A DNA stretch of 16,255 bases from a candidate division WWE3 bacterium (GCA_027002375.1 JALWZX010000049.1:1-16255), one strand, 5' to 3'; positions 5,726-14,487 are shown, counted from the stretch's first letter. The notes: generated by a model not told the origin, from the letters alone. Numbers and translations are program-made.

Positions 5726-8581
5726 CTACCTGACAACAACACTAATCAATCTATCTTTTACGTAAATCACTTTAACAACATCTTTGCCAACAATTAAATC
5801 TTGCACTTCTTTAAGGGCTAAACTTTTAAGATCTTCTTCTTCAATATCTACTGGTATATTTTTCAAAACCCTTTTTACCTTTCCATTTATTTGCACTGGT
5901 ATTGACATAAAGTTCTCAGCTATCAAAGACTTGTCGTATTCTGGCCAACATTGTACATGAATACTAATAAATTCTGTTGACACATTTTCTGTCGTATCGG
6001 TAACATTATTGTTACCATCATCTAACACGTCATTCGAAGTTAATGACTTTGATGAATCCGAAGTATCTGATGAATTTAACGAATTAGGTGAATCCAATGA
6101 GCTAGATAATTTCGCTGAATTTAACGAACTTGACGACACTAATTCATTAGATTGCAGCACTTTTTCTGACGCATCCTTCTGTTTTACGTTTCTTCTAGAT
6201 AGACAGTCTTTTTCCACTACATCATAATTACCAGCTTCAACAACAATCTCTTGATAAATTTCTTCTGTTATAAATGGCGCAAATGGTGCTAATAACTTCA
6301 AAAACTTAACAGAATCTACCAATGTCAAACTCTCACTCTTTTCATTCCAAACATTAACAAGTTCCATTAATTTGGAAATAGCGGTATTATACTTAAAGTT
6401 TTCTATATCTTCTGATACACCTTTAATAGTTTTGTGCAGTTTTTTTAACACTTTTTCGCTAGATTTATCAGATTGCGATTTGGCGGAATCATGCATTAAA
6501 TTCCACACCCTATCTAAAAATTTAGTGATACCAGAAATACCGTCATCATTAAAATCACCTGCGCTTTCTAATGGTCCTAAAAACATTAAATACATTCTTA
6601 ATGCATCAGCGCCTATTTCATTCATATAATCATCTGGGATCACAATGTTTCCTAAACTTTTACTCATCTTTTTACCACCCATTGTAATGTGACCATGAGC
6701 GACAAAACGCTCAAACGGCTCGTCAAAATCAATAAGACCGATTTCCTCAAAAGCCATAGTAATAAACCTTGTATACATCAAGTGCAACACAGCGTGTTCT
6801 GGCCCACCTAAATACAACGTAACAGGCAACCACTTCTTAAAAGCCTCACTATTTGGCTCGGAATCATCAGACTTCTCTAAACTCGGTGTTGCAAACGGCA
6901 CATCTTCACGATTAACAAACGGATACCTAAAGAAATACCAAGCACTATCTAAAAAATTATCAAAAGTATCGGTTTCACGTTTTGCGGGCGCGCCACATTT
7001 TGGGCAAGTAGTGTTAACAAACTCTGGTATATTAGCTAAAGGCCCTTTACCATCGCCTGACGGCTTCCATTCATCTACAAATGGCAGCTCTACGGGTAAA
7101 TCTTCTTCTGGCACAGGCACAGTTCCACATTTATCACAATAAACAACAGGTATAGGCGCGCCCCAATATCTCTGACGGCTAATAGACCAATCTCTCAACC
7201 TAAATGTAACAACTCTCTTGCCCCACCCTTTTTCTTCTAAATAATCTTTCATCTTTTCTATAGCATCTTGAATGTTCATGCCATTTAGAAAACCAGAATT
7301 AATCATAACACCTTCATCTTCTTGCACTTGTGATATATCAGTGATTTCCCCGTCATCATCAGCAGAACCACCATCAGAATCATCAGCACTTTTAACAACA
7401 CGAATAATTTCTAACCCAAACTCTTTGGCAAATTCAAAATCACGCGTATCATGGGCAGGCACACCAACAACTGCGCCGGTACCATAATCACCCAAAACAA
7501 AATCAGAAATCCATAACGGCATACGATAACCAGTAAGCTGATTAACCGCATATAAACCAGTAAAAGCCCCAGTTTTCTTCTTGCCTTCTGCCAATCTCTC
7601 TACGTCTGATTTATTAATTGCCTCTGTAACATACTTCTTAATTTGCTCGATCAATTCAGAATTTTTGCTATCTTCATCGTAAACTTTGATTTCCCCCGAA
7701 AGAATTTTCTTCACTAAATCATGCTCTGGCGCTAAAACAACAAAAGTTGCACCAAAATTTGTGTCTGGGCGCGTTGTAAAACATACTACTTTGCCTATTT
7801 TTTCTTCACCTTGCGGGGAATTCTCACTTTCATCACTAACCCCAGGTTTACTGTTTCGCACAACGTCATATGTAATTTCAATACCTTCTTTCTTGCCTAT
7901 CCAGTTACGCTGAGCTTCTACAATTCTTTTCGACCAATCAATATGATTCAAATTCTTTAATAACTTGTCAGCAAATTTGGTAATCTTAAAAAACCACTGC
8001 TCTAACTCACGTTTCTCAACCTGCGTACCACATCTTTCGCACTCACCACCAATAACCTGTTCATCAGCCAAAACCGTCTTGCAACTAGGGCACCAATTAA
8101 CCTTAGCTTTTTTTTGCTCAGCCAAGCCATTCTCATATAATTTAATAAAAATCCATTGAGTCCATTTATAATAACTAGGCCAATAAGTTCGCAATTCTTT
8201 ACTCCAATCAATACCGTGACCAATTCGCTTAAACTGAGTATCTCTAAATTCATCACTCAACTTTTCCATCAAATGCCATGGGTGCTCGTTAACCTTAATC
8301 GCATAGTTTTCGCCATGAATTCCAAAAGCATCAAAACCCATCGGTTGAAAAACATCGTAACCCTGCATTCGCTTATACCTACCAATAATATCTGACCCAG
8401 TAGACGCGAAAGCATGGCCAACATGCATTTTTGCACCAGATGGGTACGGAAACATCCATAAATTATAAAAAGGCTTTTTGGCATTTTGTATATCAACCTC
8501 ATAAAGATGTGAATCTTGCCATTTTTTGGCCCATTTCTTTTCTATGTTTTGGTAGTCGTATGAAGGTTTGCGTAAATTCAT
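5726..8581 (-). CDS. leuS: leucyl-tRNA synthetase
   Basis: Class I synthetase charging tRNA-Leu in the cytoplasm; 951 residues against about 800-880 for typical bacterial LeuRS. PYPSGAKMHVGHA (45-57) contains the HIGH motif as HVGH, and KMSKS is at 638-642. The CP1 editing domain shows TTRPDT (269-274) and GTGAVVGVPAHDTRD (367-381). Two zinc knuckles are visible: CPSC/CERC (164-184) and CDKC/CPKC (482-529). RLRDWSISRQRYWGAPIP (461-478) and the C-terminal domain to VVVR are intact. Extra length comes from acidic or Ser-rich insertions at about 242-262, 398-412, 565-583 and especially 784-869. The last interrupts the anticodon-binding domain between FITEEIYQEIV and IHVQCWPEYD. The start is fixed by a promoter whose -10 ends six bases before the ATG. 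Confidence 0.97.
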   Translation of the reverse strand: MNLRKPSYDYQNIEKKWAKKWQDSHLYEVDIQNAKKPFYNLWMFPYPSGAKMHVGHAFASTGSDIIGRYKRMQGYDVFQPMGFDAFGIHGENYAIKVNEHPWHLMEKLSDEFRDTQFKRIGHGIDWSKELRTYWPSYYKWTQWIFIKLYENGLAEQKKAKVNWCPSCKTVLADEQVIGGECERCGTQVEKRELEQWFFKITKFADKLLKNLNHIDWSKRIVEAQRNWIGKKEGIEITYDVVRNSKPGVSDESENSPQGEEKIGKVVCFTTRPDTNFGATFVVLAPEHDLVKKILSGEIKVYDEDSKNSELIEQIKKYVTEAINKSDVERLAEGKKKTGAFTGLYAVNQLTGYRMPLWISDFVLGDYGTGAVVGVPAHDTRDFEFAKEFGLEIIRVVKSADDSDGGSADDDGEITDISQVQEDEGVMINSGFLNGMNIQDAIEKMKDYLEEKGWGKRVVTFRLRDWSISRQRYWGAPIPVVYCDKCGTVPVPEEDLPVELPFVDEWKPSGDGKGPLANIPEFVNTTCPKCGAPAKRETDTFDNFLDSAWYFFRYPFVNREDVPFATPSLEKSDDSEPNSEAFKKWLPVTLYLGGPEHAVLHLMYTRFITMAFEEIGLIDFDEPFERFVAHGHITMGGKKMSKSLGNIVIPDDYMNEIGADALRMYLMFLGPLESAGDFNDDGISGITKFLDRVWNLMHDSAKSQSDKSSEKVLKKLHKTIKGVSEDIENFKYNTAISKLMELVNVWNEKSESLTLVDSVKFLKLLAPFAPFITEEIYQEIVVEAGNYDVVEKDCLSRRNVKQKDASEKVLQSNELVSSSSLNSAKLSSSLDSPNSLNSSDTSDSSKSLTSNDVLDDGNNNVTDTTENVSTEFISIHVQCWPEYDKSLIAENFMSIPVQINGKVKRVLKNIPVDIEEEDLKSLALKEVQDLIVGKDVVKVIYVKDRLISVVVR
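5975..6232 (-). repeat. low-complexity Ser/Asn/Leu/Asp insertion inside leuS
   Basis: Encodes about residues 784-869 of LeuRS, dominated by Ser, Asn, Asp and Leu in short units such as SLNS, SSLD and SNDV. At DNA level related units recur; the word GAATTTAACGAA appears on the plus strand at 6072 and again at 6117. This suggests growth by slippage or short tandem duplication. The reading frame is kept throughout and the conserved domain resumes immediately after it. Confidence 0.75.
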
Positions 8582-8587
8582 ATTTGC

Positions 8588-8616
8588 ATTTTAGGTGGAA
8601 TTCAAGCGATTTGCAA
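8588..8616 (-). promoter_or_regulatory. leuS promoter (leaderless)
   Basis: On the minus strand TTGCAA (8611-8616) is exactly 17 bases from TAAAAT (8588-8593). Six bases then lead to the leuS ATG. The predicted start of transcription is the A of the ATG or within a base of it. No Shine-Dalgarno sequence could exist on such a transcript. Confidence 0.7.
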
Positions 8617-8660
8617 GGGGATAAGCGAATTTTGCAATATACACCACCTACCGAATAGAA

Positions 8661-8666
8661 TATAAT
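8661..8666 (+). promoter_or_regulatory. dedA promoter -10 element (leaderless), divergent from leuS
   Basis: A perfect TATAAT ends seven bases before the ATG at 8674. No good -35 lies at 16-18 bases upstream. A TTGCAA at 8632-8637 is 23 bases away, too far for the usual spacing. The 92 bases between leuS and dedA hold both promoters back to back. Confidence 0.55.
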
Positions 8667-8673
8667 ACAAAAA

Positions 8674-9298
8674 ATGTTAGACACCATATTCAACGCAAAT
8701 TTACTAACAAACGAATTAAGTTACTTTTTTATATTTTTGTTATCAACATTAGAATCCATACCAATAATCGGGCTTCTATTACCTGGCAATTTTGTGATAT
8801 TAACGGCAGGTTTTCTATCTAAAACTCAAGAAAATCTAAACATAACATTAGTGATACTTATCTCTATTACAGGTTATCTTACAGGCGGAATCACAACATT
8901 TTTAATTGCAAAACGTTTTGGCGATGCGCTACTCTATAAACTATCAAAAAAATATAACTTTTCATTAAAAATGTACGAAAACATAAGCTAAAATATCAAA
9001 TCATTCGGGTAAAATAATAATATTTGGGAAATCAAACTCAGCATCTCGTGGCATATCAGCTTACGCCATCGCAACAACAAATATTAAATTTAGAACTTTT
9101 TTAGGTTTTGAGATAATCTCGTCAATAATATGGGGCTGTTTTTACCCCTTGCTTGGGTATTTATCTGGAAATTTATATATAAAAGTTAGTAAATATGTAA
9201 ATACTGGTATTTTAATCATAGTGGTAGGAATTCCACTAATATATTATGCGTATGTATCTGTTAAGAAAACGATAGGCATGTTGAAAAAAGATAACTAA
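8674..9298 (+). pseudogene. DedA-family membrane protein, interrupted by one frameshift
   Basis: DedA proteins are inner-membrane transporters or flippases of about 200 residues. The first 105 codons (to TAA at 8989-8991) carry LLSTLESIPIIGLLLPGNFVILTAGFLS, the amino-terminal DedA signature, and a second hydrophobic stretch. The rest continues in the next frame from 8990 to a TAA at 9296-9298. It reads KISNHSGKIIIFGKSNSASRG and then membrane helices, which correspond to the usual H-GGK...GRF...R segment. Skipping one base between 8986 and 8989 joins the two parts into about 207 residues, a normal family length. The second part has no start of its own. In the joined protein the GRF arginine is Lys and the proline after the conserved Arg is absent, consistent with decay or divergence. 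An assembly or read error is an equal possibility. Confidence 0.8.
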
Positions 9299-9327
9299 AA
9301 ATATTTCAATTTTTACAACAAAACATA

Positions 9328-9336
9328 TGCTACAAT
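9328..9336 (+). promoter_or_regulatory. obg promoter, extended -10 element
   Basis: TGC followed directly by TACAAT (9331-9336) makes an extended -10 element. No strong -35 is visible at normal spacing, as expected for extended -10 promoters. Transcription would start near 9343, giving a leader of about 43 bases to the obg ATG. That leader contains a purine run, AAGGGGG, around 9347-9353. It lies more than 30 bases before the ATG and is too far away to be its ribosome binding site. Confidence 0.5.
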
Positions 9337-9385
9337 ACAAACTGACAAGGGGGTAATCCACAATAGTTAATTAATCACGACAACC

Positions 9386-10540
9386 ATGATAGATACAGCA
9401 AAAATAAAAATAAAAGCAGGCAACGGAGGAGACGGAATAATCTCTTTTAGGCGCGAAAAATATATATCTAAAGGTGGCCCGTGGGGCGGTGATGGCGGTA
9501 CTGGTGGCGATATTATATTCAAAATCGACAAACACGCAAATACTTTAACCAAATTTAAAAGAAAAAGAAAATTTGATGCTGAAAATGGTAAGCCCGGTAT
9601 GCGTAAACTCAAGAAGGGTAAAGATGGTGAGAACCTTGTTATTAAAGTTCCGATTGGAACAGTAATTAAAGATAAAAATAATAAAATATTGTTTGATTTC
9701 ACAAATACATCACAAGAATTCGTAATTGCTAAAGGTGGCAAAGGCGGTCTCGGTAACTGGCATTTTAAATCTTCTGTTAATCGTACACCCATGATTGCAA
9801 CACCAGGTGAACATACTAAACAAATTGAACTTCAGCTTGAATTAAAACTTCTTGCCGATGTCGGTTTAATCGGTTTACCAAGTAGCGGTAAATCTACTTT
9901 ACTTAATGCACTTACCCAAACTAATGTTAAAACTGCAGAATATCATTTCACAACTTTAGAGCCCAATTTAGGCGTTCTCTTTGTAAATAAGTATATTCCT
10001 AATAATGATGTGGAAATCATCCTAGCTGACATTCCAGGGCTTATAGAAGGCGCAGCAGACGGCAAAGGGCTAGGTCACGACTTTTTACGCCACATAGAAA
10101 GAACAAAAGTATTAGTTCACATACTGGATGGTTCAAAAATATTAACCCAAAATCTACAAGTATTACTAGATGATTTCCACATCATAAATGAAGAATTACA
10201 AAAATGGAACAAAGATCTTACAGAAAAGCCACAAATTGTGGTTGTAAACAAAATTGATTTGTCAGAAGTAAAAACTAAAATTCCATTAATAAAGAAAATC
10301 TTCGCACAAGAAAACATTACCCCTATTTTCATTTCTGCGGCAACCAATGAAAATTTAGAAAATCTTGTATCTGAAATCGTAAAGTCGTTAGAGACCGAAA
10401 AACAAAAAGAGCAAACCAAATTGAGTAAAAACGAAGAAAAGAATCAGTTGGTGGAATTCAACATTAATAACTTACCAAATAAGAGAATCGTTTTTAGAAA
10501 CCAACGCCCCAAAATAACAACTGTCGGCCCTAACAAATAG
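9386..10540 (+). CDS. obg: Obg/CgtA GTPase
   Basis: Essential GTPase that binds the large ribosomal subunit during assembly. 384 residues. The glycine-rich Obg domain (about 1-156) opens with IDTAKIKIKAGNGGDG and has repeated GG turns (GGPWGGDGGTGGD). The GTPase domain follows with all G motifs: GLPSSGKS (163-170), TTLEPNLG (189-196), DIPGLIEGA (215-223), NKID (288-291) and SAA (317-319). After the G domain there is only a short charged tail (about 340-384). The variable C-terminal OCT domain of many Obg proteins is not evident, which is common in the family. The ATG has no Shine-Dalgarno sequence. Its TAG stop lies two bases from the stop of the converging downstream gene. Confidence 0.96.
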   Translation: MIDTAKIKIKAGNGGDGIISFRREKYISKGGPWGGDGGTGGDIIFKIDKHANTLTKFKRKRKFDAENGKPGMRKLKKGKDGENLVIKVPIGTVIKDKNNKILFDFTNTSQEFVIAKGGKGGLGNWHFKSSVNRTPMIATPGEHTKQIELQLELKLLADVGLIGLPSSGKSTLLNALTQTNVKTAEYHFTTLEPNLGVLFVNKYIPNNDVEIILADIPGLIEGAADGKGLGHDFLRHIERTKVLVHILDGSKILTQNLQVLLDDFHIINEELQKWNKDLTEKPQIVVVNKIDLSEVKTKIPLIKKIFAQENITPIFISAATNENLENLVSEIVKSLETEKQKEQTKLSKNEEKNQLVEFNINNLPNKRIVFRNQRPKITTVGPNK

Positions 10541-10542
10541 AT

Positions 10543-12951
10543 CTATTCAGCAGGTTTAGCTATTGGCGAATCAGTTTCACCTTGATTTTGATCTACTGTA
10601 GACCCATCGGCTTTTGGTGTCTCTTCTGTGTCGGCTGTACCAGCCTCATCGCTTTGAGTTTGCTCATTATTCTTATCTGTTCCACTGTTTGTGCCAGTAT
10701 CAGTTCCACCTTGCCCAATGCCTGTGTCGCTTTCTAACTGTGTGTTATCATCAGGGTTTTTCACCTCATCTGGAACTTCAACACCATCTGTTTCTAATTG
10801 TTTTACATTTTCCGCAGGCTTCTTTAACGGTTCTTGTTTATCAGTTGGTTTTACATCTTTCGGATTCTGCTGTTCTACCTGCAACGCTTTTGCTTTTTCT
10901 TCGCTTGCTTTCTTTTGCTGTTCAGCAATATTCTTAAACGTTTCTAATTCACTCTTAACTCTATCTTTATCTGGTGAATCCTCAGGCAATAATCGTAAAA
11001 CAATCTCTAACTCTGTTATTGCACGATTAATATCCCCTGCGTCTTTAAGCGCATATGCTAAATTATAGTGTGCATTAGCATAATCATTCTTTAACTGAGA
11101 TGCCCTATTAAATGCTTGTACTGCATTTTGATATAATCCTTGTTTGTAATAAATCGACCCTAGATTTACCCATAAAACAGGGTTTGTTGGCTCTAAATTA
11201 ATAGCATTTGTATATGCTTGAATTGCAAACTGTACTAGGTTTTTGTCGATACCAGCAACAAAATTATATGCATTACCCCTAAGTTCCCAATTAGCGACAT
11301 CTAATGGGTTAACAAGTTCTGTTAGTCTTCTTGCATCAGCGATTGATTCTTTTATCAACTGTTGGGCAACTTTTGTATCATTATCTGTTGCGTCTTTGTT
11401 TTGTGCTATTTTATTGACTATAAAAAGCCCTGTTGTAACTGCATCTCGTCTATATGTGCTTTCGTACAAATCGTTTGATAATGCTTTCTTTTCTAAGTTA
11501 TATCTTTCTATGGCTGAATTCGTTTTGAGTGATTCATTATAATAATATTCGCCTGCGTAAACTTGATATGCTTTATAAGAAAACACTCCAAAGACTGCCA
11601 AAACAACAAACAATAATATTGCTGGCAACCAAATTCCTTTGACTTTTGTTACGGGGAATTCTAGCCTGTAGATCATTACACCAGCTAGAATGAACAAGAA
11701 AACCATAAGTATTGGGTTAAATCCTAAAACTAATAATATAGCTAGAACTGATACGAATGAAAATGTATATAAACCATCAGTTTTTCTTAATCTATAAGCA
11801 AAATTCGCTAGAATTCCCCAAAAGATTAAATATAAAGAGAAACCAACTAACCCTGTAGTTGCTAACCATAAGAACAAATCGTTATACGGTTGGTGAAATC
11901 TGACCTGCCATGCATCAGTCATGTTTAATGAGGCTGGCCTATATCTAGAAACATTCATAAAGTTTGTACCAAAACCCGAACCTGCAAGTGGTTTGTCTCT
12001 AACTGTTGTTGCTGATACATACCACGATTCTTTTATTCCCAATCTAAGCGGTTGTGTAAAATCTTCTATACCAAGCACATTTCTTGTAGTTGGAAAATAA
12101 ACTAAAAATGATAATACTACGATTCCCATAAAAATACCAAAATATGTACCTGCGTATTTGTGTGCTTCTAATTTGCCCGTAAAAACTAGATATATGATAC
12201 CTACAAGTAATACTAGAATCGATGCAACATTAGCAGATATGACTAGATAAAATACGTTAAATACAATAACAAAGCTTAATATAGTAACCCATTTTATTTT
12301 TTTAGTTTTTAGTTCTTCGGATAGTAAGTATAAAGCTGTGAGAGTTGAAAATAGTTGAATTCCAAATAAATATGAAGTTGCGCCAGCTAATGTAAATTGT
12401 CTAAAATTTCTACCTATCGATGGTAGTGGCACACCTAAATAGGCCAACACAGAAACAAAAGATGAAACTAATACACCTAGAGAAAACCACTTCAGTATGC
12501 TTCTATAATTTAATTCAACGTTTGTTGCAACGAACGCTAAAAATATTAGCCCTACCATAAATACATATGATGAAGAGTAGTTTTTGAAAAAACCATAAAT
12601 AGAAATATGTTTGTTTATTGATAAACCGACTGAAAGACCACCTGCAATCAAAATTGCTAAAAATGGCAAATATGCTTTAAACGCAATTACTTCAAATCTT
12701 TTTTTCTGTATCAAATATATAAAATATAAAATCAGTACAATAAATGAAATGATCATCGTTAAAAAAGTTTTATTTAAATCGAAAACATCTGCTGTAAATG
12801 GAACAAAAAATATTGGTAACAGAAATGCAAGTAAAATATAAAAGAAAGAAATTATTCGTTGTAAATCAAATTTGTTAAAAGACTTTTCTGCGATTTTTTC
12901 TGTTTCTATAATGGTTTTGGTAGGTTGACTATGCTTTCTTCTAAATATCAT
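10543..12951 (-). CDS. O-antigen-ligase-like polytopic membrane protein with TPR domain and acidic tail
   Basis: An 802-residue membrane protein resembling the Wzy/WaaL/PglL group, which transfers or polymerises lipid-linked glycans outside the inner membrane. About 12 hydrophobic segments span residues 33-460. The family loop is recognisable: RDKPLAGSGFGTN (318-330), then HQPYNDLFLWLATTGLVG (353-370). After the last helix (about 443-461) there are TPR-like units (about 545-655, e.g. NPVLWVNLGSIYYKQGLYQNAVQAF). A disordered tail follows (about 677-802), rich in Asp, Glu, Thr, Gln and Lys. The ATG at 12951 is preferred because a promoter-like sequence ends six bases upstream. A TTG at 12969 would add six residues. 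It follows the M23 peptidase gene on the same strand, fitting an envelope role. Whether it acts on polysaccharide or glycoprotein cannot be told. Confidence 0.82.
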   Translation of the reverse strand: MIFRRKHSQPTKTIIETEKIAEKSFNKFDLQRIISFFYILLAFLLPIFFVPFTADVFDLNKTFLTMIISFIVLILYFIYLIQKKRFEVIAFKAYLPFLAILIAGGLSVGLSINKHISIYGFFKNYSSSYVFMVGLIFLAFVATNVELNYRSILKWFSLGVLVSSFVSVLAYLGVPLPSIGRNFRQFTLAGATSYLFGIQLFSTLTALYLLSEELKTKKIKWVTILSFVIVFNVFYLVISANVASILVLLVGIIYLVFTGKLEAHKYAGTYFGIFMGIVVLSFLVYFPTTRNVLGIEDFTQPLRLGIKESWYVSATTVRDKPLAGSGFGTNFMNVSRYRPASLNMTDAWQVRFHQPYNDLFLWLATTGLVGFSLYLIFWGILANFAYRLRKTDGLYTFSFVSVLAILLVLGFNPILMVFLFILAGVMIYRLEFPVTKVKGIWLPAILLFVVLAVFGVFSYKAYQVYAGEYYYNESLKTNSAIERYNLEKKALSNDLYESTYRRDAVTTGLFIVNKIAQNKDATDNDTKVAQQLIKESIADARRLTELVNPLDVANWELRGNAYNFVAGIDKNLVQFAIQAYTNAINLEPTNPVLWVNLGSIYYKQGLYQNAVQAFNRASQLKNDYANAHYNLAYALKDAGDINRAITELEIVLRLLPEDSPDKDRVKSELETFKNIAEQQKKASEEKAKALQVEQQNPKDVKPTDKQEPLKKPAENVKQLETDGVEVPDEVKNPDDNTQLESDTGIGQGGTDTGTNSGTDKNNEQTQSDEAGTADTEETPKADGSTVDQNQGETDSPIAKPAE

Positions 12952-12957
12952 ATACTC

Positions 12958-12986
12958 AATATCTAACAAAGACAGCCTTATATCAA
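12958..12986 (-). promoter_or_regulatory. candidate promoter of the O-antigen-ligase-like gene
   Basis: On the minus strand TTGATA (12981-12986) lies 17 bases from GATATT (12958-12963), with six bases to the ATG at 12951. This is the same geometry as at leuS. A competing perfect TATAAT sits at 12999-13004. With it the mRNA would have a leader of about 40 bases, but its only good -35 (TTGACA, 13031-13036) is 26 bases away. Confidence 0.45.
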
Positions 12987-13089
12987 GAAGATGTATTTAT
13001 TATAAGATTAAAGACACGCGAAAACCTATGTGTCAACTACTCTGTGTTGTAAACTTACTATTAAACCAAAATAATCAAATCAATGATAT

Positions 13090-14487
13090 TTATGGTAATA
13101 CCGTAAAGGGGTTTATATAACGACCATCTTTTTGAACAGTAAAGTGAACATGGGGTCCTGTTGATCTACCGGTTGAACCTACAACACCTATTTTTTGACC
13201 TCTTTCAACCTTATCACCTATAGATACAGCCATCGAACTCATATGGGCATAAGTTGTTACATAACCGTTACCGTGATCTATTTGAACAGCATTGCCATAA
13301 CCACCTTTCCACCAGCCTGCTCGTACAACTAAACCTTTATCTGCAGCATAAATGTCACCACTATTACTTGCAATATCAATAGCATGATGGTATTTATGAT
13401 AACCCTGACTAATAATTCCATGAAAAGGCCATACAAATTGCCCTGTTCCCTTAACTTCATGTTGAGTAACAGGCAAAATACCATAAGCGTGGGTACTATA
13501 AACAGGTTCACCAACATAAAACTTCTCTTTCTTTGGAAGTTCAGCGTTTGGTATTGTTAAAACTTGCCCTTTAGTCAGGGTATATGGCGCATCGATATAA
13601 TTATAATCAACAATAGATTGCGAAGGCACTTTGTACTTTTTAGCTATAGATTCTATTGTTTCACCATTTTTAACTGTATGTAACGTACCTTCTACAGGCG
13701 GTATCTGTAAAGTTTGCCCGATCTTTACTCTGTCATAAACAAGATTATTTGCAGATTTTATATATTCAGGGGGAATTCCATACTTTTTTGCTATTGAATT
13801 AAGAGTTTCGCCATCTTTAACCTCATGCTCAATTGGACCACTAAGAAGTTCGGATTTACCTTCTAAAGTAGCTGCGGTTGCCGTTTCTAAAAGTATTGCT
13901 TGTGACGAAGATAGAAAAGCATTGTTATTTGTAGAATTCTCATCTATTAATTTACTTTGAAATATACCACCTGCTAAAAAGACTGTGAAAATGAAAATAA
14001 ATATAAATGCATATCTAACATGCATTCCTAGTCTTCCCCTAGACCAAATCATCTTTGATACAATATGAAATTTCAGATTAATAAATGCTTCTATGTTTTT
14101 TATAGTTAACGATCGAATTCCATATAAAACATAATCTAATTTGTGAATAATATATTCAATAAAGGATATGATAAAAGTTCCTAAGCTTTCTATAAACTTT
14201 AAAAAAGAATCTGATAGCTTATTTAATTTTGCAACTACAGTGAACTTAAATCCTTTTGATACACCCAATTGTAACTGATTTATTGGTTTTGCTACATGTT
14301 CATCATTATGATTTGTTACAGATGTAGCATCTTTTATATGGTTTTCTCTATTACCACCAGCTCTAATACTTAAGACATTAGTATGTTTGTATAGTTTATC
14401 AAAATTCAAAGATAAAAAGCTTTGTTTTTTGTCATCTGGCTTAGACTTTTCTGTATTTTCTTTTTTGTTATTACTTATGAATTTCAT
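13090..14487 (-). CDS. LysM-containing M23-family peptidoglycan endopeptidase, membrane-anchored
   Basis: Predicted zinc peptidase cutting peptidoglycan cross-links at the cell surface; 465 residues from the ATG at 14487. A TTG at 14499 would add four residues and is less likely. The order is a long N-terminal part (1-155) with charged and amphipathic stretches, one membrane helix (about 159-176), two LysM modules (about 220-263 and 268-312, each with the DGET or NGET...SIAKKY pattern), and an M23 domain (about 350-462). Zinc ligands are visible: H367 and D371 in HHAID, and H446 and H448 in GPHVHF. H415 in YAHM is the catalytic His. The canonical HxGxD has Ala for Gly. The long cytoplasmic-side region before the helix is unusual for this family. 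The neighbouring O-antigen-ligase-like gene also acts at the envelope. Confidence 0.92.
   Translation of the reverse strand: MKFISNNKKENTEKSKPDDKKQSFLSLNFDKLYKHTNVLSIRAGGNRENHIKDATSVTNHNDEHVAKPINQLQLGVSKGFKFTVVAKLNKLSDSFLKFIESLGTFIISFIEYIIHKLDYVLYGIRSLTIKNIEAFINLKFHIVSKMIWSRGRLGMHVRYAFIFIFIFTVFLAGGIFQSKLIDENSTNNNAFLSSSQAILLETATAATLEGKSELLSGPIEHEVKDGETLNSIAKKYGIPPEYIKSANNLVYDRVKIGQTLQIPPVEGTLHTVKNGETIESIAKKYKVPSQSIVDYNYIDAPYTLTKGQVLTIPNAELPKKEKFYVGEPVYSTHAYGILPVTQHEVKGTGQFVWPFHGIISQGYHKYHHAIDIASNSGDIYAADKGLVVRAGWWKGGYGNAVQIDHGNGYVTTYAHMSSMAVSIGDKVERGQKIGVVGSTGRSTGPHVHFTVQKDGRYINPFTVLP

Noticed and set aside
6009..6227. Acidic repetitive open frame antisense to leuS
   Set aside because: It is the mirror of the Ser/Asn-rich insertion; the repeat structure keeps stops out of the opposite strand.
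9367..9792. Pro-rich open frame antisense to obg
   Set aside because: It is the complement of the glycine-rich Obg domain (GGN codons read as Pro on the other strand).
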